Assembly (NCBI GenBank): GCA_001798455.1
Contig: MGSI01000028.1
Coordinates: forward strand, 1-8,401
Direction: 5' to 3'
Origin: Deltaproteobacteria bacterium RIFCSPLOWO2_02_FULL_57_26
GTDB lineage: Bacteria; Desulfobacterota; Binatia; UBA9968
DNA: 8,401 bases
A program made the position numbers and the translations under genes. Shown here piece after piece: positions 1 to 7,466 of this stretch (its first letter is position 1; each line of letters begins with the position of its first letter). The notes beneath the pieces are model-generated. The model was not told the origin of the DNA and did not search any database. It saw only the letters and a program-made list of their open reading frames with translations.

Positions 1-2
1 GA

Positions 3-1736
3 GAGTTTCGGGAAGACATCTTCAAGACGCTGACCGAGCAGTGTCGGGACCCGCAGTATGTGGGGTTGGATCTAAAGGCGATGGTGGCGGGCAACAACGT
101 GTGCGCCAGGAGGTACTTGGGGTTGGTGGAGAAGTTCGGGCTCAAGTTTGTGCAGGCGGCGGGACAGAAGATGATCGAGGACTCGGAGTCCAAGGCTCGG
201 GCCAAGCTCCGCTCCATCCCCGACGGCAGGTGGCGCTCGAAAATCTATTTCACCTCGACGCAGGACGGCAAGTCTGTCCCTCTGCAGGTGGCCTGCACGA
301 TGACCAAGCGAGAAGATGAGCTCCACCTGGACTTCACCGGATCGAGCCCGCAGATGCGTAACGACGCCAACTCGACGCTGCCGGCCACGATCGCGCACAT
401 CGCCCTGTCGCTCACCAACACGCTTTTTTGGGACGTGCCGTGGAGCGACGGCAAGATGCGCCCGGTAAAGATTCACGTGCCAGAAGGCTCTATGCTGAAC
501 TGCAAGTTCCCGGCGGCATGCGGCTTTTCACCCCGGGTGGGACAGATGATCGTCGGGGCCGTAGGCGCGTGCACCGCGAGGATGCTCTTCTGCGCCGGAC
601 GCCTCGAAGACGTCAACGCAGGCTGGTACAGCGTTTGGTACGACGGAGGGCCGGGCTTTTTCTATGCCGGTCACAACCGCGAGGGAATTCGAACGGCGCA
701 GGGACTCTACGACATTCACGGCGGCGGGCTCGGCGCCGCGCCGACGCGTGACGGGGTCAACACGGGCGGCCACATGAACATCCCATCGGGCGGCATCAGC
801 GACGTGGAGCGGACCGAAATGCAATATCCGTTTCTTTATTTCGCTCGCAACCAGAACCGCGACGGCTCCGGCTTCGGCAAATACCGCGGTGGGGTTGGCA
901 GCTATCGGATTTACCTGATCTACGGCTCGCAGGACTTTTCCGTGGACTACAAGCTCTACGGCAGAATTCCTCAGGGCGCGTACGGTCTTTTCGGCGGCTA
1001 TCCGGTCGGACCCGGCGGCATCCGCGCGGCGTTTTCCACTCCATCCGATATTCTCGCGAAGCTCCGGGCCGGTGATTACCCGAGCCGACCCGAGCAGATC
1101 GAAGAGCAGGGTTGGGGAAAGATCTCGCACCCCTCCGGTCATGTAGGACGGCTCCAGCTACCTGAGTTCACTCTGATCGCGGACTTCGTTCAAGGTGGAG
1201 GCGGCTACGGTGATCCGCTCGACCGGGCACCCGAGGCCGTTCTGCGCGACGTGAGGCGCGGGGTGACTTCCGCTAAGGCGGCGCGCTCGATTTATGGGGT
1301 CGCGGTCGATACCACGAGCGGCGCGGTGAATCAGACCGAATCCGAGAAGCTGCGCCGCGAGATCCGCGCGCGGCGGCTTAAAGAAGCTAAGCTCGGTGGA
1401 AACGGCCGCACAAGCAGCGCGGGCCAAAAAAATTGGGTTCCGGTGCGGCGTGTTCACGAGTATCTGGAGCTCGTCCAAGCCGGCTCCGACCGAGCCATTC
1501 TCTGCTCCCGATGCAAGCAGGCTTTAGCCAGGCCCGACGAGAACTATAAGAAGCACAGTCTGCGCAGGATCGTCGATCTCAATGACGTAGCGGGACGGCC
1601 GCTCCCTTCGGGCGAGCCGTTCATCGGTTGCTTCCACGAATACTACTGTCCGGGCTGCGCGACCCTGCTCCAGGTCGACCTTTACTGTCCGGAATTGGGC
1701 GGCGAAGAGGATCTTTGGGATATAGAAATTGCGTAA
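3..1736 (+). CDS. Hydantoinase B/oxoprolinase family protein fused to acetone carboxylase gamma-like domain (5' end outside window)
   Basis: This is the large-subunit type found in N-methylhydantoinases, 5-oxoprolinases and acetone carboxylases, which act with a hydantoinase A (ATPase) partner. The frame is open to the left edge; a GTG at 60 is internal, because in-frame codons before it continue without a stop and the family's N-terminal part (perhaps 150-200 residues) is missing. Family signatures seen: DLKAMVAGNNVCARR near bases 69-113, a proline/glycine segment RPVKIHVPEGS, GFGKYRGGVGSYR near 870-910, and the usual C-terminal GGGGYGDPLDRAPE...DVRRG...YGVAVD ending near base 1310. After a charged linker, bases about 1431-1733 encode roughly 100 residues resembling the separate acetone carboxylase gamma subunit: CSRC (1503-1514), a DENYKKH stretch, EYYCPGC (1638-1658) and a last Cys in DLYCPE. 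The Cys pairs suggest a zinc site (inference). Substrate unknown; cytoplasmic; the hydantoinase A partner is expected upstream. Confidence 0.9.
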   Translation, partial: EFREDIFKTLTEQCRDPQYVGLDLKAMVAGNNVCARRYLGLVEKFGLKFVQAAGQKMIEDSESKARAKLRSIPDGRWRSKIYFTSTQDGKSVPLQVACTMTKREDELHLDFTGSSPQMRNDANSTLPATIAHIALSLTNTLFWDVPWSDGKMRPVKIHVPEGSMLNCKFPAACGFSPRVGQMIVGAVGACTARMLFCAGRLEDVNAGWYSVWYDGGPGFFYAGHNREGIRTAQGLYDIHGGGLGAAPTRDGVNTGGHMNIPSGGISDVERTEMQYPFLYFARNQNRDGSGFGKYRGGVGSYRIYLIYGSQDFSVDYKLYGRIPQGAYGLFGGYPVGPGGIRAAFSTPSDILAKLRAGDYPSRPEQIEEQGWGKISHPSGHVGRLQLPEFTLIADFVQGGGGYGDPLDRAPEAVLRDVRRGVTSAKAARSIYGVAVDTTSGAVNQTESEKLRREIRARRLKEAKLGGNGRTSSAGQKNWVPVRRVHEYLELVQAGSDRAILCSRCKQALARPDENYKKHSLRRIVDLNDVAGRPLPSGEPFIGCFHEYYCPGCATLLQVDLYCPELGGEEDLWDIEIA

Positions 1737-1778
1737 CGCTCCACGGCGGAAGCGCGACTTAGGCGGGGTTACCGACAC

Positions 1779-2861
1779 GTGACGTTGATTCTAAGCAACG
1801 AAGAAATCGATGCGATCCTCACGGTGGAGATGGCGATCGACGCCGTAGAGCGATCCCAAGCTGCGGTTGCGAAAGCCGAAGCCATCAGCAGCCCCCGCGT
1901 CGACACTCTCGCTCCGACCTCCAGCGGGGAGATGCGCGGGACTTATGGGCTGAAGATGATGTGCGGCCTGTGGCCCGAGGCGGGAGTAGCGGCGCTTCGG
2001 ATCAACAGCGACATTCTTATCTGGCCCGAGGTCATGGGCAACGTGCGCCGTGACCGGCTTCCCGGCGCCGACGGGCGGTGGAACGGAATGTTGATCCTCT
2101 ACAGCACAGAGACCGGAGCGCCGTTGATGATCTCCCCGGACGGCTATATCTCGCGCATGCGCGTCGGGGCGACCAACGGCCTGGCGGCCCGCTATCTCGC
2201 CCGCGAGGGGGCGCGCGCCATGGCCCTTCTCGGAACGGGCTGGCAAGCGGGCGGGCAACTGATGGCGCACTGCGCCGTTCGCCCGATCGAGGAGGTCAAG
2301 GTCTTCAGCCCGAACCGAGCCAATCGGGAGCGCTTCTGCAAAGAGTTACAGCATCGGGTAAAAGCTCGGCTCGTGCCGGTCGACTCTCCCGAGCAGGCGG
2401 TCGAAGGGTCGGACATTGTCGCCACGGCCACCAACTCCATGGAGCCGGTGCACAGGCTTGAGTGGTTGCGTCCCGGCGTCCACTACAGCGCGGTCAAGGT
2501 GCAAGAGATGGACCAGCGCTTTCTCGAAGCGGTCGATCGCGCTTTTCTCTTCTCCAAGAACGCGGCGACCACGCGCCCGCAACTCCATCGCCTCCCCTCG
2601 GTGGAAACGCCCGAGACAAAACCCGGCTGGTGGTCTAACCGAGACGGTCCATTGTGGGAGCAATTTCAGGAGTTGCCCTATTTGCTCACCGGCGAGGCGA
2701 AAGGACGAGCGACCGAGCACGAAGCGACGGCTTTTGTTAACAACGTCGGCCAGGGCTTGCAGTTCGCCGCTGTCGCCAAGAAAGTTTATGACGAGGCAGT
2801 GCGACGCAGCGTGGGGCGCGATCTTCCGACCGAATGGTTCACGCAGGATGTGCATCCATAG
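1779..2861 (+). CDS. Ornithine cyclodeaminase / mu-crystallin family protein
   Basis: This is a 360-residue NAD(P)-dependent enzyme of the family that includes ornithine cyclodeaminase, archaeal alanine dehydrogenase and ketimine reductases, at the usual length. Visible features: SSPR ending at Arg40, YGLKM with Lys59, SRMRVGATNG with Arg128 (these match the substrate-binding Arg/Lys/Arg of the family), a Rossmann loop GTGWQAGGQL from Gly152, and SDIVATATNS at 211-220. The segment that carries the catalytic Asp in ornithine cyclodeaminase reads KVQEMDQRFLEA here (Asp245), so it is not the ornithine-type sequence and the substrate may differ. The GTG start at 1779 gives the normal family N-terminus (SNEEIDAILTVEMAI); an AGGCGGGG stretch lies about 11 bases upstream. 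It follows the hydantoinase B gene after 42 bases, so cotranscription is likely. It is probably an imine/keto-acid reductase or dehydrogenase; the exact reaction is not readable. Confidence 0.93.
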   Translation: MTLILSNEEIDAILTVEMAIDAVERSQAAVAKAEAISSPRVDTLAPTSSGEMRGTYGLKMMCGLWPEAGVAALRINSDILIWPEVMGNVRRDRLPGADGRWNGMLILYSTETGAPLMISPDGYISRMRVGATNGLAARYLAREGARAMALLGTGWQAGGQLMAHCAVRPIEEVKVFSPNRANRERFCKELQHRVKARLVPVDSPEQAVEGSDIVATATNSMEPVHRLEWLRPGVHYSAVKVQEMDQRFLEAVDRAFLFSKNAATTRPQLHRLPSVETPETKPGWWSNRDGPLWEQFQELPYLLTGEAKGRATEHEATAFVNNVGQGLQFAAVAKKVYDEAVRRSVGRDLPTEWFTQDVHP

Positions 2862-2897
2862 CGTGCTTCGTTGCCCGTGAGCGCGCTCGGCGAATGA

Positions 2898-2902
2898 AAG
2901 GA
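2898..2902 (+). promoter_or_regulatory. Shine-Dalgarno site for the binding-protein gene
   Basis: AAGGA lies six bases before ATG 2909. It decides the start: the frame is open back to 2834 and has another ATG at 2894, but neither has a comparable site, and only the 2909 start puts the signal peptide directly at the N-terminus. Confidence 0.7.
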
Positions 2903-2908
2903 TGGAAC

Positions 2909-3910
2909 ATGAGCAATCGGAACAAAAACCTTGAACTTTTGCTCTGTCTGATCGTCGTTTCTGCCGCGCTTTTCGGGGGAGCACTCGCCGCCTTCGCTCA
3001 GCCGGTCAGAATCGCCATCGGGGCTGCAAGCGTCGCTCATATTCCGGGACTGGTGGCCCAGGAGGCCGGCTATTTCGCCCGCGAGGGATTGAGCCCGGAG
3101 CTGATCTACATCCGCGGCGGGCCCCAGACCGTCTCCGCTCTTGTCGGCGGAGACGTCCATTTTGCTCAGGTTTATAGCCAGCCGATCCTGGCGGCGCGCC
3201 TGACCGGGGCGGATACTGTCATCGTGGCGGGCCTGATCAATCAGCCACTTTTTTCGGTCATAGCCGTTGCGGGAATCGAAAAGCCGGAAGAGCTGCGCGG
3301 GAAAAAATTGGGGATCACGACTTTCGGCTCAGCGACAGACCTCGCAATCCGGCTGGCGCTCAAGAAGTGGGGAATCAAGCCCGAGACAGACGTCAGCATC
3401 CTGCAAATCCGTGGGGTCCCGGAAATTCTGGCGGCGCTCAAGTCCGGGGCTATCCACGCCGGTGCCGTCTCTCCACCGACCAACATCATGGCGATCAAAG
3501 CGGGTTTCAGGGAGCTCGCCTATTTGCCCCAAATGGGCATCTCGTTTCAGCATACGACTCTAACTACGACTCGAAGATATGTGGGAAATAATCGCGCGAC
3601 TTCATTGAAGGTCCTGAAGGCCTACGTTTCCGCAATCGAGCGGATTAAAGCGGATAAAAATTTTGCTCTGAAGGTCATCGCCAAAAATTTTAAGACCACC
3701 GATCTGGAGGTTCTGGAGTACACCTACAATGCGGGTGCCCCTTTGTTCAAGACGCCTCCCTATCCGACCTTAGAGGGGATTCAGGCAACGCTTGACTTCA
3801 TGGCGGAGAAAGACCCCAAGGCCAAACAGGCCCAGCCGCGAGACTTTGTTGACACCTCCCTGTTAGAAGAGATCGAGAAGAGCAGTTCTACGGAAAGGCG
3901 GAAGAATTGA
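2909..3910 (+). CDS. ABC transporter substrate-binding protein, NMT1/SsuA/TauA-like
   Basis: This is a 333-residue periplasmic binding protein of the NMT1/THI5-like fold, used for uptake of small organic substrates such as sulfonates, taurine or pyrimidine precursors. The N-terminus is a clear Sec signal peptide: basic MSNRNKN, hydrophobic core from about residue 8 to 27, and AFA before a likely cut at 30/31. There is no lipobox Cys at the cleavage site, so a soluble protein is expected. The mature part starts with the typical PVRIAIG strand, followed by IPGLVAQEAGYFAREGL (46-61), a GGPQTVSALVGGDVHFA segment (70-86), and a hinge-type repeat KPEELRGKKLGITTFGSATD (125-144). No permease or ATPase gene is in the window, so it either serves transporter genes elsewhere or acts as a stand-alone binding protein. 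It sits 47 bases after the cyclodeaminase-family gene. The ligand cannot be inferred. Confidence 0.92.
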   Translation: MSNRNKNLELLLCLIVVSAALFGGALAAFAQPVRIAIGAASVAHIPGLVAQEAGYFAREGLSPELIYIRGGPQTVSALVGGDVHFAQVYSQPILAARLTGADTVIVAGLINQPLFSVIAVAGIEKPEELRGKKLGITTFGSATDLAIRLALKKWGIKPETDVSILQIRGVPEILAALKSGAIHAGAVSPPTNIMAIKAGFRELAYLPQMGISFQHTTLTTTRRYVGNNRATSLKVLKAYVSAIERIKADKNFALKVIAKNFKTTDLEVLEYTYNAGAPLFKTPPYPTLEGIQATLDFMAEKDPKAKQAQPRDFVDTSLLEEIEKSSSTERRKN

Positions 3911-3967
3911 ACGGCATCGTGGGCGCTCCAGCATGACTCGTGCCGATGGCCAAGGGCGCAAAGCCAA

Positions 3968-3974
3968 GAGAGGA
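3968..3974 (+). promoter_or_regulatory. Shine-Dalgarno site for the thiolase-like gene
   Basis: GAGAGGA ends four bases before ATG 3979. It supports this start over the in-frame GTG at 3940, which would add 13 residues (MPMAKGAKPREEK) that do not belong to the fold; the family begins just after MSLRGKTAVVGIGET. Confidence 0.6.
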
Positions 3975-3978
3975 AAAG

Positions 3979-5169
3979 ATGAGTCTTAGAGGAAAAACCG
4001 CTGTTGTTGGGATTGGCGAGACGCCGATGGACAGGCTTGGGCGAAAGCCAGGCGAGCCGCGCCGGTCTACCGGTGAATATCTCGCATGGGCTGTCCGCCT
4101 GGCGCTGGAAGATGCCGGCCTGACAAAGAAAGATTTCGACGGGCAGGGCCTTGCCGTTATCTACACGACCGACTACGTCCAGTCTTTCTGGCCCGTGGAG
4201 GCGGCAGAAATTCTGGGGATCTCACCCAGCGTACTTTTGGGCGGAGGAAACGGAGGATCGAGCGCCGTCTCGCTGCTCGGCCAAGCCGCCGCCATGGTGA
4301 ACTCCGGGCTCGTCGATCTCGTCCTCTGCGTGGCTGCCGCAGCTCCCTTTGCGGAACACTACTCCAGGATAGAGCCGGGGGATACGCGAAACTTCGAGAT
4401 CCCATTCGGGATGATGGGACCGAACAGCAAAATTTCGCTTGTCATGAGCCGCTACGTTTACGAGTACGGGATGACTTCGGACCATACCGGCAAGATCGCC
4501 GTCACCGCGCGCTACCACGCGACCCTGAACCCGAACGCCTACTTAAGAAAACCACTGACCCTCGAAGAATATAAAAGCTCACGTTTTATCTCCGACCCCC
4601 TACGCCTCTACGACTGCGTGATGCCGGCCAACGGCGGCAGGGCCTACATCATGGCCTCGCCGGAGCGCGCGAGACGTCTCCGAAAGCCACCGGTTTATCT
4701 CTTGGGATGGGGCGAGCGTCACAACCCGAGCTTCGGTCCCAGCTCCCACTCCAATCCGCTGGTCACGGGAATCACCGACTCCGGAAAACGGGCCTTCGAG
4801 ATGGCCGGCGTGAGTCACGGCGATATCGACTTTTTAGGCCTTTATGATGATTACGTCGTCGTGATCATGCTCCAGATCGAAGATCTGGGCTTCTGTGAGA
4901 AAGGCGACCGAAAGTTTTTCGAAGCCACTGACTTCACGTTCAAAGGAGATCTCCCTATCCAAACTGGAGGCGGAATTATCAACTGCGGCCAGCCTTCCAC
5001 CACGGGAGGGATGGTTCACGTTATCGAAGCCGTAAGGCAGCTAAGAGGTGAAGGCGGCGCGCGGCAGGTCCCCGATGCCAAGATCGGACTGGTGACCGGT
5101 CTGGGGGCGGTCGCTTACGGCAAGAACTTCGGCTGCACCGCCGCAGCGATTCTGGGAAAAGAGGTTTGA
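3979..5169 (+). CDS. Thiolase-like protein (SCP-x/lipid-transfer type) lacking the canonical catalytic Cys and His
   Basis: This is a 396-residue protein of the thiolase superfamily, usually annotated acetyl-CoA acetyltransferase or lipid-transfer protein. Matching features: N-terminal KTAVVGIGETPMDR, GEYLAWAVRLALEDAGL (32-48), HGDIDFLGLYDDYVVV (280-295), a central LGFCEKGD, DLPIQTGGGIINCGQP (324-339), IEAVRQLRGEGGARQV (349-364) and a C-terminal GLGAVAYGKNFGCTAAAIL. In true thiolases the nucleophilic Cys sits in a CxSG-type motif; here the segment is GGGNGGSSAVSLL (88-100) with no Cys. The GHPxG His motif reads GQPST (337-341). Ordinary thiolysis is therefore unlikely. Together with the DUF35 gene that follows one base later, it resembles pairs such as Ltp2-ChsH2, a thiolase-fold retro-aldolase of steroid side chains (established for that family; its use here is inference). 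Tyr289 in the LYDDY motif is a candidate active residue. Cytoplasmic. Confidence 0.9.
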   Translation: MSLRGKTAVVGIGETPMDRLGRKPGEPRRSTGEYLAWAVRLALEDAGLTKKDFDGQGLAVIYTTDYVQSFWPVEAAEILGISPSVLLGGGNGGSSAVSLLGQAAAMVNSGLVDLVLCVAAAAPFAEHYSRIEPGDTRNFEIPFGMMGPNSKISLVMSRYVYEYGMTSDHTGKIAVTARYHATLNPNAYLRKPLTLEEYKSSRFISDPLRLYDCVMPANGGRAYIMASPERARRLRKPPVYLLGWGERHNPSFGPSSHSNPLVTGITDSGKRAFEMAGVSHGDIDFLGLYDDYVVVIMLQIEDLGFCEKGDRKFFEATDFTFKGDLPIQTGGGIINCGQPSTTGGMVHVIEAVRQLRGEGGARQVPDAKIGLVTGLGAVAYGKNFGCTAAAILGKEV

Positions 5170-5170
5170 A

Positions 5171-5602
5171 ATGGCCGAGCCAGTGCGAGAGAGAAAAAAA
5201 CCCCTGCCCGAGATCGTACCGCTCACCCAACCTTTCTGGGAAGCAACCGCCAAGAAACAGCTAGTCATCCAACGCTGCAGCGATTGCCGTGCTTGGGTCT
5301 GGTGCCCGCGTCCGGCGTGCGTCGAGTGCGGCAGCGAAAGGCTCCACTGGACGCCAGTCAGTGGGCGCGGCAAGATCTTCGCATTTTCCGTCATCCGAGA
5401 GGTCGTTGGTCGCTCCCTTAGAGCATTCGAAGGCGACATTCCTTACGTCGCTGCCTGGATCGATCTCGATGAGGGGCCGAGGCTGCTCAGCAACATCGTG
5501 GATTGCCCGATCGAGAAGGTGAAAATCGGCATGGAGGTCGAGGCGGTTTTCGAGGAGGTGGCCCCCGGCATCTTCCTTCCCAAATTCAAGCCGAGCAACT
5601 AG
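5171..5602 (+). CDS. DUF35 zinc-ribbon / OB-fold acyl-CoA-associated protein
   Basis: This is a 143-residue protein of the OB-fold/zinc-ribbon (DUF35) family, which binds acyl-CoA and forms a complex with thiolase-fold partners, acting as a lid or substrate channel. An N-terminal helix containing PFWEATAKKQL leads into the rubredoxin-like zinc ribbon with Cys36, Cys39, Cys50 and Cys53 (QRCSDC and ACVECGS). The OB-fold follows: GRGKIFAFSVIREVVGRS, an acidic IDLDEGPRLLSNIVD segment, and a KIGMEVEAVFEEV end. It starts one base after the thiolase stop (TGA 5167-5169, ATG 5171), with a GAGG site at 5161-5164 inside the end of the upstream gene. That spacing indicates translational coupling and equal production of the two partners. 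Length and motifs are normal for the family. An acyl-CoA-handling role with the upstream protein is well supported; the substrate is not. Confidence 0.94.
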   Translation: MAEPVRERKKPLPEIVPLTQPFWEATAKKQLVIQRCSDCRAWVWCPRPACVECGSERLHWTPVSGRGKIFAFSVIREVVGRSLRAFEGDIPYVAAWIDLDEGPRLLSNIVDCPIEKVKIGMEVEAVFEEVAPGIFLPKFKPSN

Positions 5603-5674
5603 GCACGAGATGAACTATTCCTCCGCGTTGGAGTATTGAAGGTCTAAATTAATCGTAGGGGAGGTTCCAGGCTC

Positions 5675-7387
5675 GTGTTCACACGCAAGTGGTCCACGTC
5701 GGGACGAAAGTACGACGTTGTGGTGGAGCGAGACGTGCGCGTTCCTATGCCGGACGGTACAGCGTTGGATGGGGATATCTACCGCCCCGCATCCTCCGAG
5801 CGATTCCCTGTCATCCTCGGCGCTCACCCCTACAATAAGGATCTGCAGTCACAACCCATGCGTCCTGTCGGCTTCACCCCGATGCGCGGCTACATGGAAA
5901 GCGGCGACTCGACTTTCTTCGCCCGCCGCGGCTACGTCCACGCCGTCTTCAACGTGCGCGGCACCGGCAAGTCGGAGGGTTTCTATCAGCTGCTGGGCCC
6001 GGTAGAGGTCCAGGACATCTGCCATCTCATCGACTGGCTCGCAGCGCAGCCCTGGAGCACCGGCGACGTGGGGATGTTCGGCGTCTCCTACTTTGCCCGG
6101 CTCGCCAAGGCGGTGGCCGCGGCCGGCCCAAAGCCGCTGAAGGCCATCTTCGCCCCATTCGCGGGCACTGACGACTACCGCCAGCGCTCGTACCACGGCG
6201 GCATCCTGGCGCACGGCTTCCTCGCCCACTGGCGCAACAGCCTGCACCGGCCCAGATACCGCAGCTTGACAAAGGAGATGCTAGGCGAAGACGGCTTCAA
6301 GCAGGCTATCGAGCGAGCCATGCGCGACGAGGAGATCATGGCCGTGCCGGTACTGCGCGAAGCGCTGCAGAACCCGGAGGTGGGCACGAATCCGCTGATC
6401 GTCGATGTCGTCCTGAATCCGTTCGATGGGCCCTTCTGGCGCACGCGCAGCGCCCACGACACGAAAGCCATGGTGCCGGCCTACCTGGGTGCCTGCTGGG
6501 GGAACTACGGCCTCCACCTGCCTGGTGCGTTTACGTCCTGGAAGGAGTGGAAGGGGCCCAAAAAAATAGTCATCGGCCCGGGTGTCTATCTCGACCGCCC
6601 GCTCTACCAGTACCAGGACGAGTCGCTGCGCTGGTTCGACTACTGGCTCAAGGGGATCGACACCGGCGTCATGGACGAGCCGCCGATCCGTTGCTTCATC
6701 CCTCCCACCGGCGAGTGGAAGTCGCTGGACGATTGGCCGCCGCCTGAGGCGCGCTGGACGACGTTCTATCTGCACAAGGACGGCCTGCTCAGCGAACACG
6801 AACTCTGGCCGGGCGAGGGCGTAGATTCCTTCGACGAATCGAACTTCGAGCACGGCTCGGTGACCTACGCGACGCCGCCGCTCGTCGAGAACACCGAGGT
6901 GCTGGGCCCGAGCGTCCTGACCCTGTATCTCTCCACGACCGACACGGAAGCGCTGCTGTTCGCGACCCTGTTGCTCATCGATCGGGATGGCAAAGAGCAC
7001 GAGCTGACGCGCGGCTGGCTACGCGCCTCGCAGCGCCGCCTGCGAGACGACAGCGAGCCATGGGAACCCGTGCTGGCGCATGAAGAGCGGGAGCCGCTCG
7101 AACCGGGCAAGATCTACGAGCTGCCCATTCCGATCGTGCCAACAGGGCGCTTGTTTCAGGCCGGCGAGCGCATCGCGATCCGAGTCAAGGGAGCCGACGA
7201 CGAGCCGCCTGTGAATTCCTTACAGGCCATCGCGCGCAACCACGTGCGGCGGCCAAGGCCGTATCGGATCACCATCCATCACGACGAGTCGCACCCGTCG
7301 CACCTCGATCTTCCGATCACGCGCGGCAATCTCATCGGCACCTTCTTTTCCGGGGGAGACATAAGCAAGTTTGGACTCGCGCATTGA
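5675..7387 (+). CDS. CocE/NonD family alpha/beta hydrolase (X-Pro dipeptidyl-peptidase S15-like)
   Basis: This is a 570-residue hydrolase of the cocaine esterase / S15 group, which cleaves esters or amides. Start GTG 5675 follows GGAGG at 5660-5664 with ten bases between. Features seen: VPMPDGTALDGDIYRP (23-38), RGTGKSEG (95-102), a nucleophile elbow GMFGVSYFARL with Ser138, a helical cap region, an LRWFDYWLKGIDTG stretch (318-331), and a C-terminal beta-sandwich (about 385-550) with VLTLYLSTTDTEALLFATL and VPTGRLFQAGERIAIRVKG, typical of the S15 non-catalytic domain. The family's acid motif GWyD aligns with CWGNYGLH (Asn277) and its GPW-H motif with GPGVYLDR (301-308), so the usual Asp and His are not seen there. 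Hydrolysis is likely but the triad must be checked. No signal peptide is seen, so cytoplasmic. It is 72 bases past the DUF35 gene, with a more GC-rich composition than its neighbours by eye. Confidence 0.91.
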   Translation: MFTRKWSTSGRKYDVVVERDVRVPMPDGTALDGDIYRPASSERFPVILGAHPYNKDLQSQPMRPVGFTPMRGYMESGDSTFFARRGYVHAVFNVRGTGKSEGFYQLLGPVEVQDICHLIDWLAAQPWSTGDVGMFGVSYFARLAKAVAAAGPKPLKAIFAPFAGTDDYRQRSYHGGILAHGFLAHWRNSLHRPRYRSLTKEMLGEDGFKQAIERAMRDEEIMAVPVLREALQNPEVGTNPLIVDVVLNPFDGPFWRTRSAHDTKAMVPAYLGACWGNYGLHLPGAFTSWKEWKGPKKIVIGPGVYLDRPLYQYQDESLRWFDYWLKGIDTGVMDEPPIRCFIPPTGEWKSLDDWPPPEARWTTFYLHKDGLLSEHELWPGEGVDSFDESNFEHGSVTYATPPLVENTEVLGPSVLTLYLSTTDTEALLFATLLLIDRDGKEHELTRGWLRASQRRLRDDSEPWEPVLAHEEREPLEPGKIYELPIPIVPTGRLFQAGERIAIRVKGADDEPPVNSLQAIARNHVRRPRPYRITIHHDESHPSHLDLPITRGNLIGTFFSGGDISKFGLAH

Positions 7388-7432
7388 CCGGGTAGGCAGC
7401 CTCCTCCGTCCGCCCCTTGCCTGTTGCCTAAG

Positions 7433-7466
7433 AAGACGGCCCGTGCACTAAGGCTGATCCCGTCTT
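7433..7466 (+). terminator. Possible weak terminator hairpin after the hydrolase gene
   Basis: AAGACGG (7433-7439) is the exact reverse complement of CCGTCTT (7460-7466), giving a seven-base stem with a 20-base loop, with T and C bases following (TCAGTCC). The long loop and lack of a T-run make a strong intrinsic terminator unlikely. It lies 45 bases after the hydrolase stop, where an end signal would be expected. Confidence 0.3.

Noticed and set aside
528..1142. Long open frame on the minus strand opposite the hydantoinase B gene (204 codons)
   Set aside because: It has no recognisable family motif and lies fully opposite a gene with strong family matches; GC-rich codon bias creates such frames.
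2834..2908. Extended N-terminus of the binding protein (GTG 2834 or ATG 2894)
   Set aside because: These starts overlap the upstream gene or lack a ribosome site, and they would bury the signal peptide behind an arginine-rich extension.
2346..2984. Long minus-strand open frame opposite the cyclodeaminase-family gene (212 codons)
   Set aside because: Antisense to a well-supported gene, with low-complexity basic translation and no start signal.
5616..5635. Small hairpin between the DUF35 and hydrolase genes
   Set aside because: A six-base stem (TATTCC/GGAGTA) with one G-T pair and an eight-base loop, without a T-run; too weak to call a terminator or regulator.
6281..7000. Long minus-strand open frame opposite the hydrolase gene (239 codons)
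   Set aside because: Arg/Val-rich shadow of the hydrolase codons with no family resemblance.
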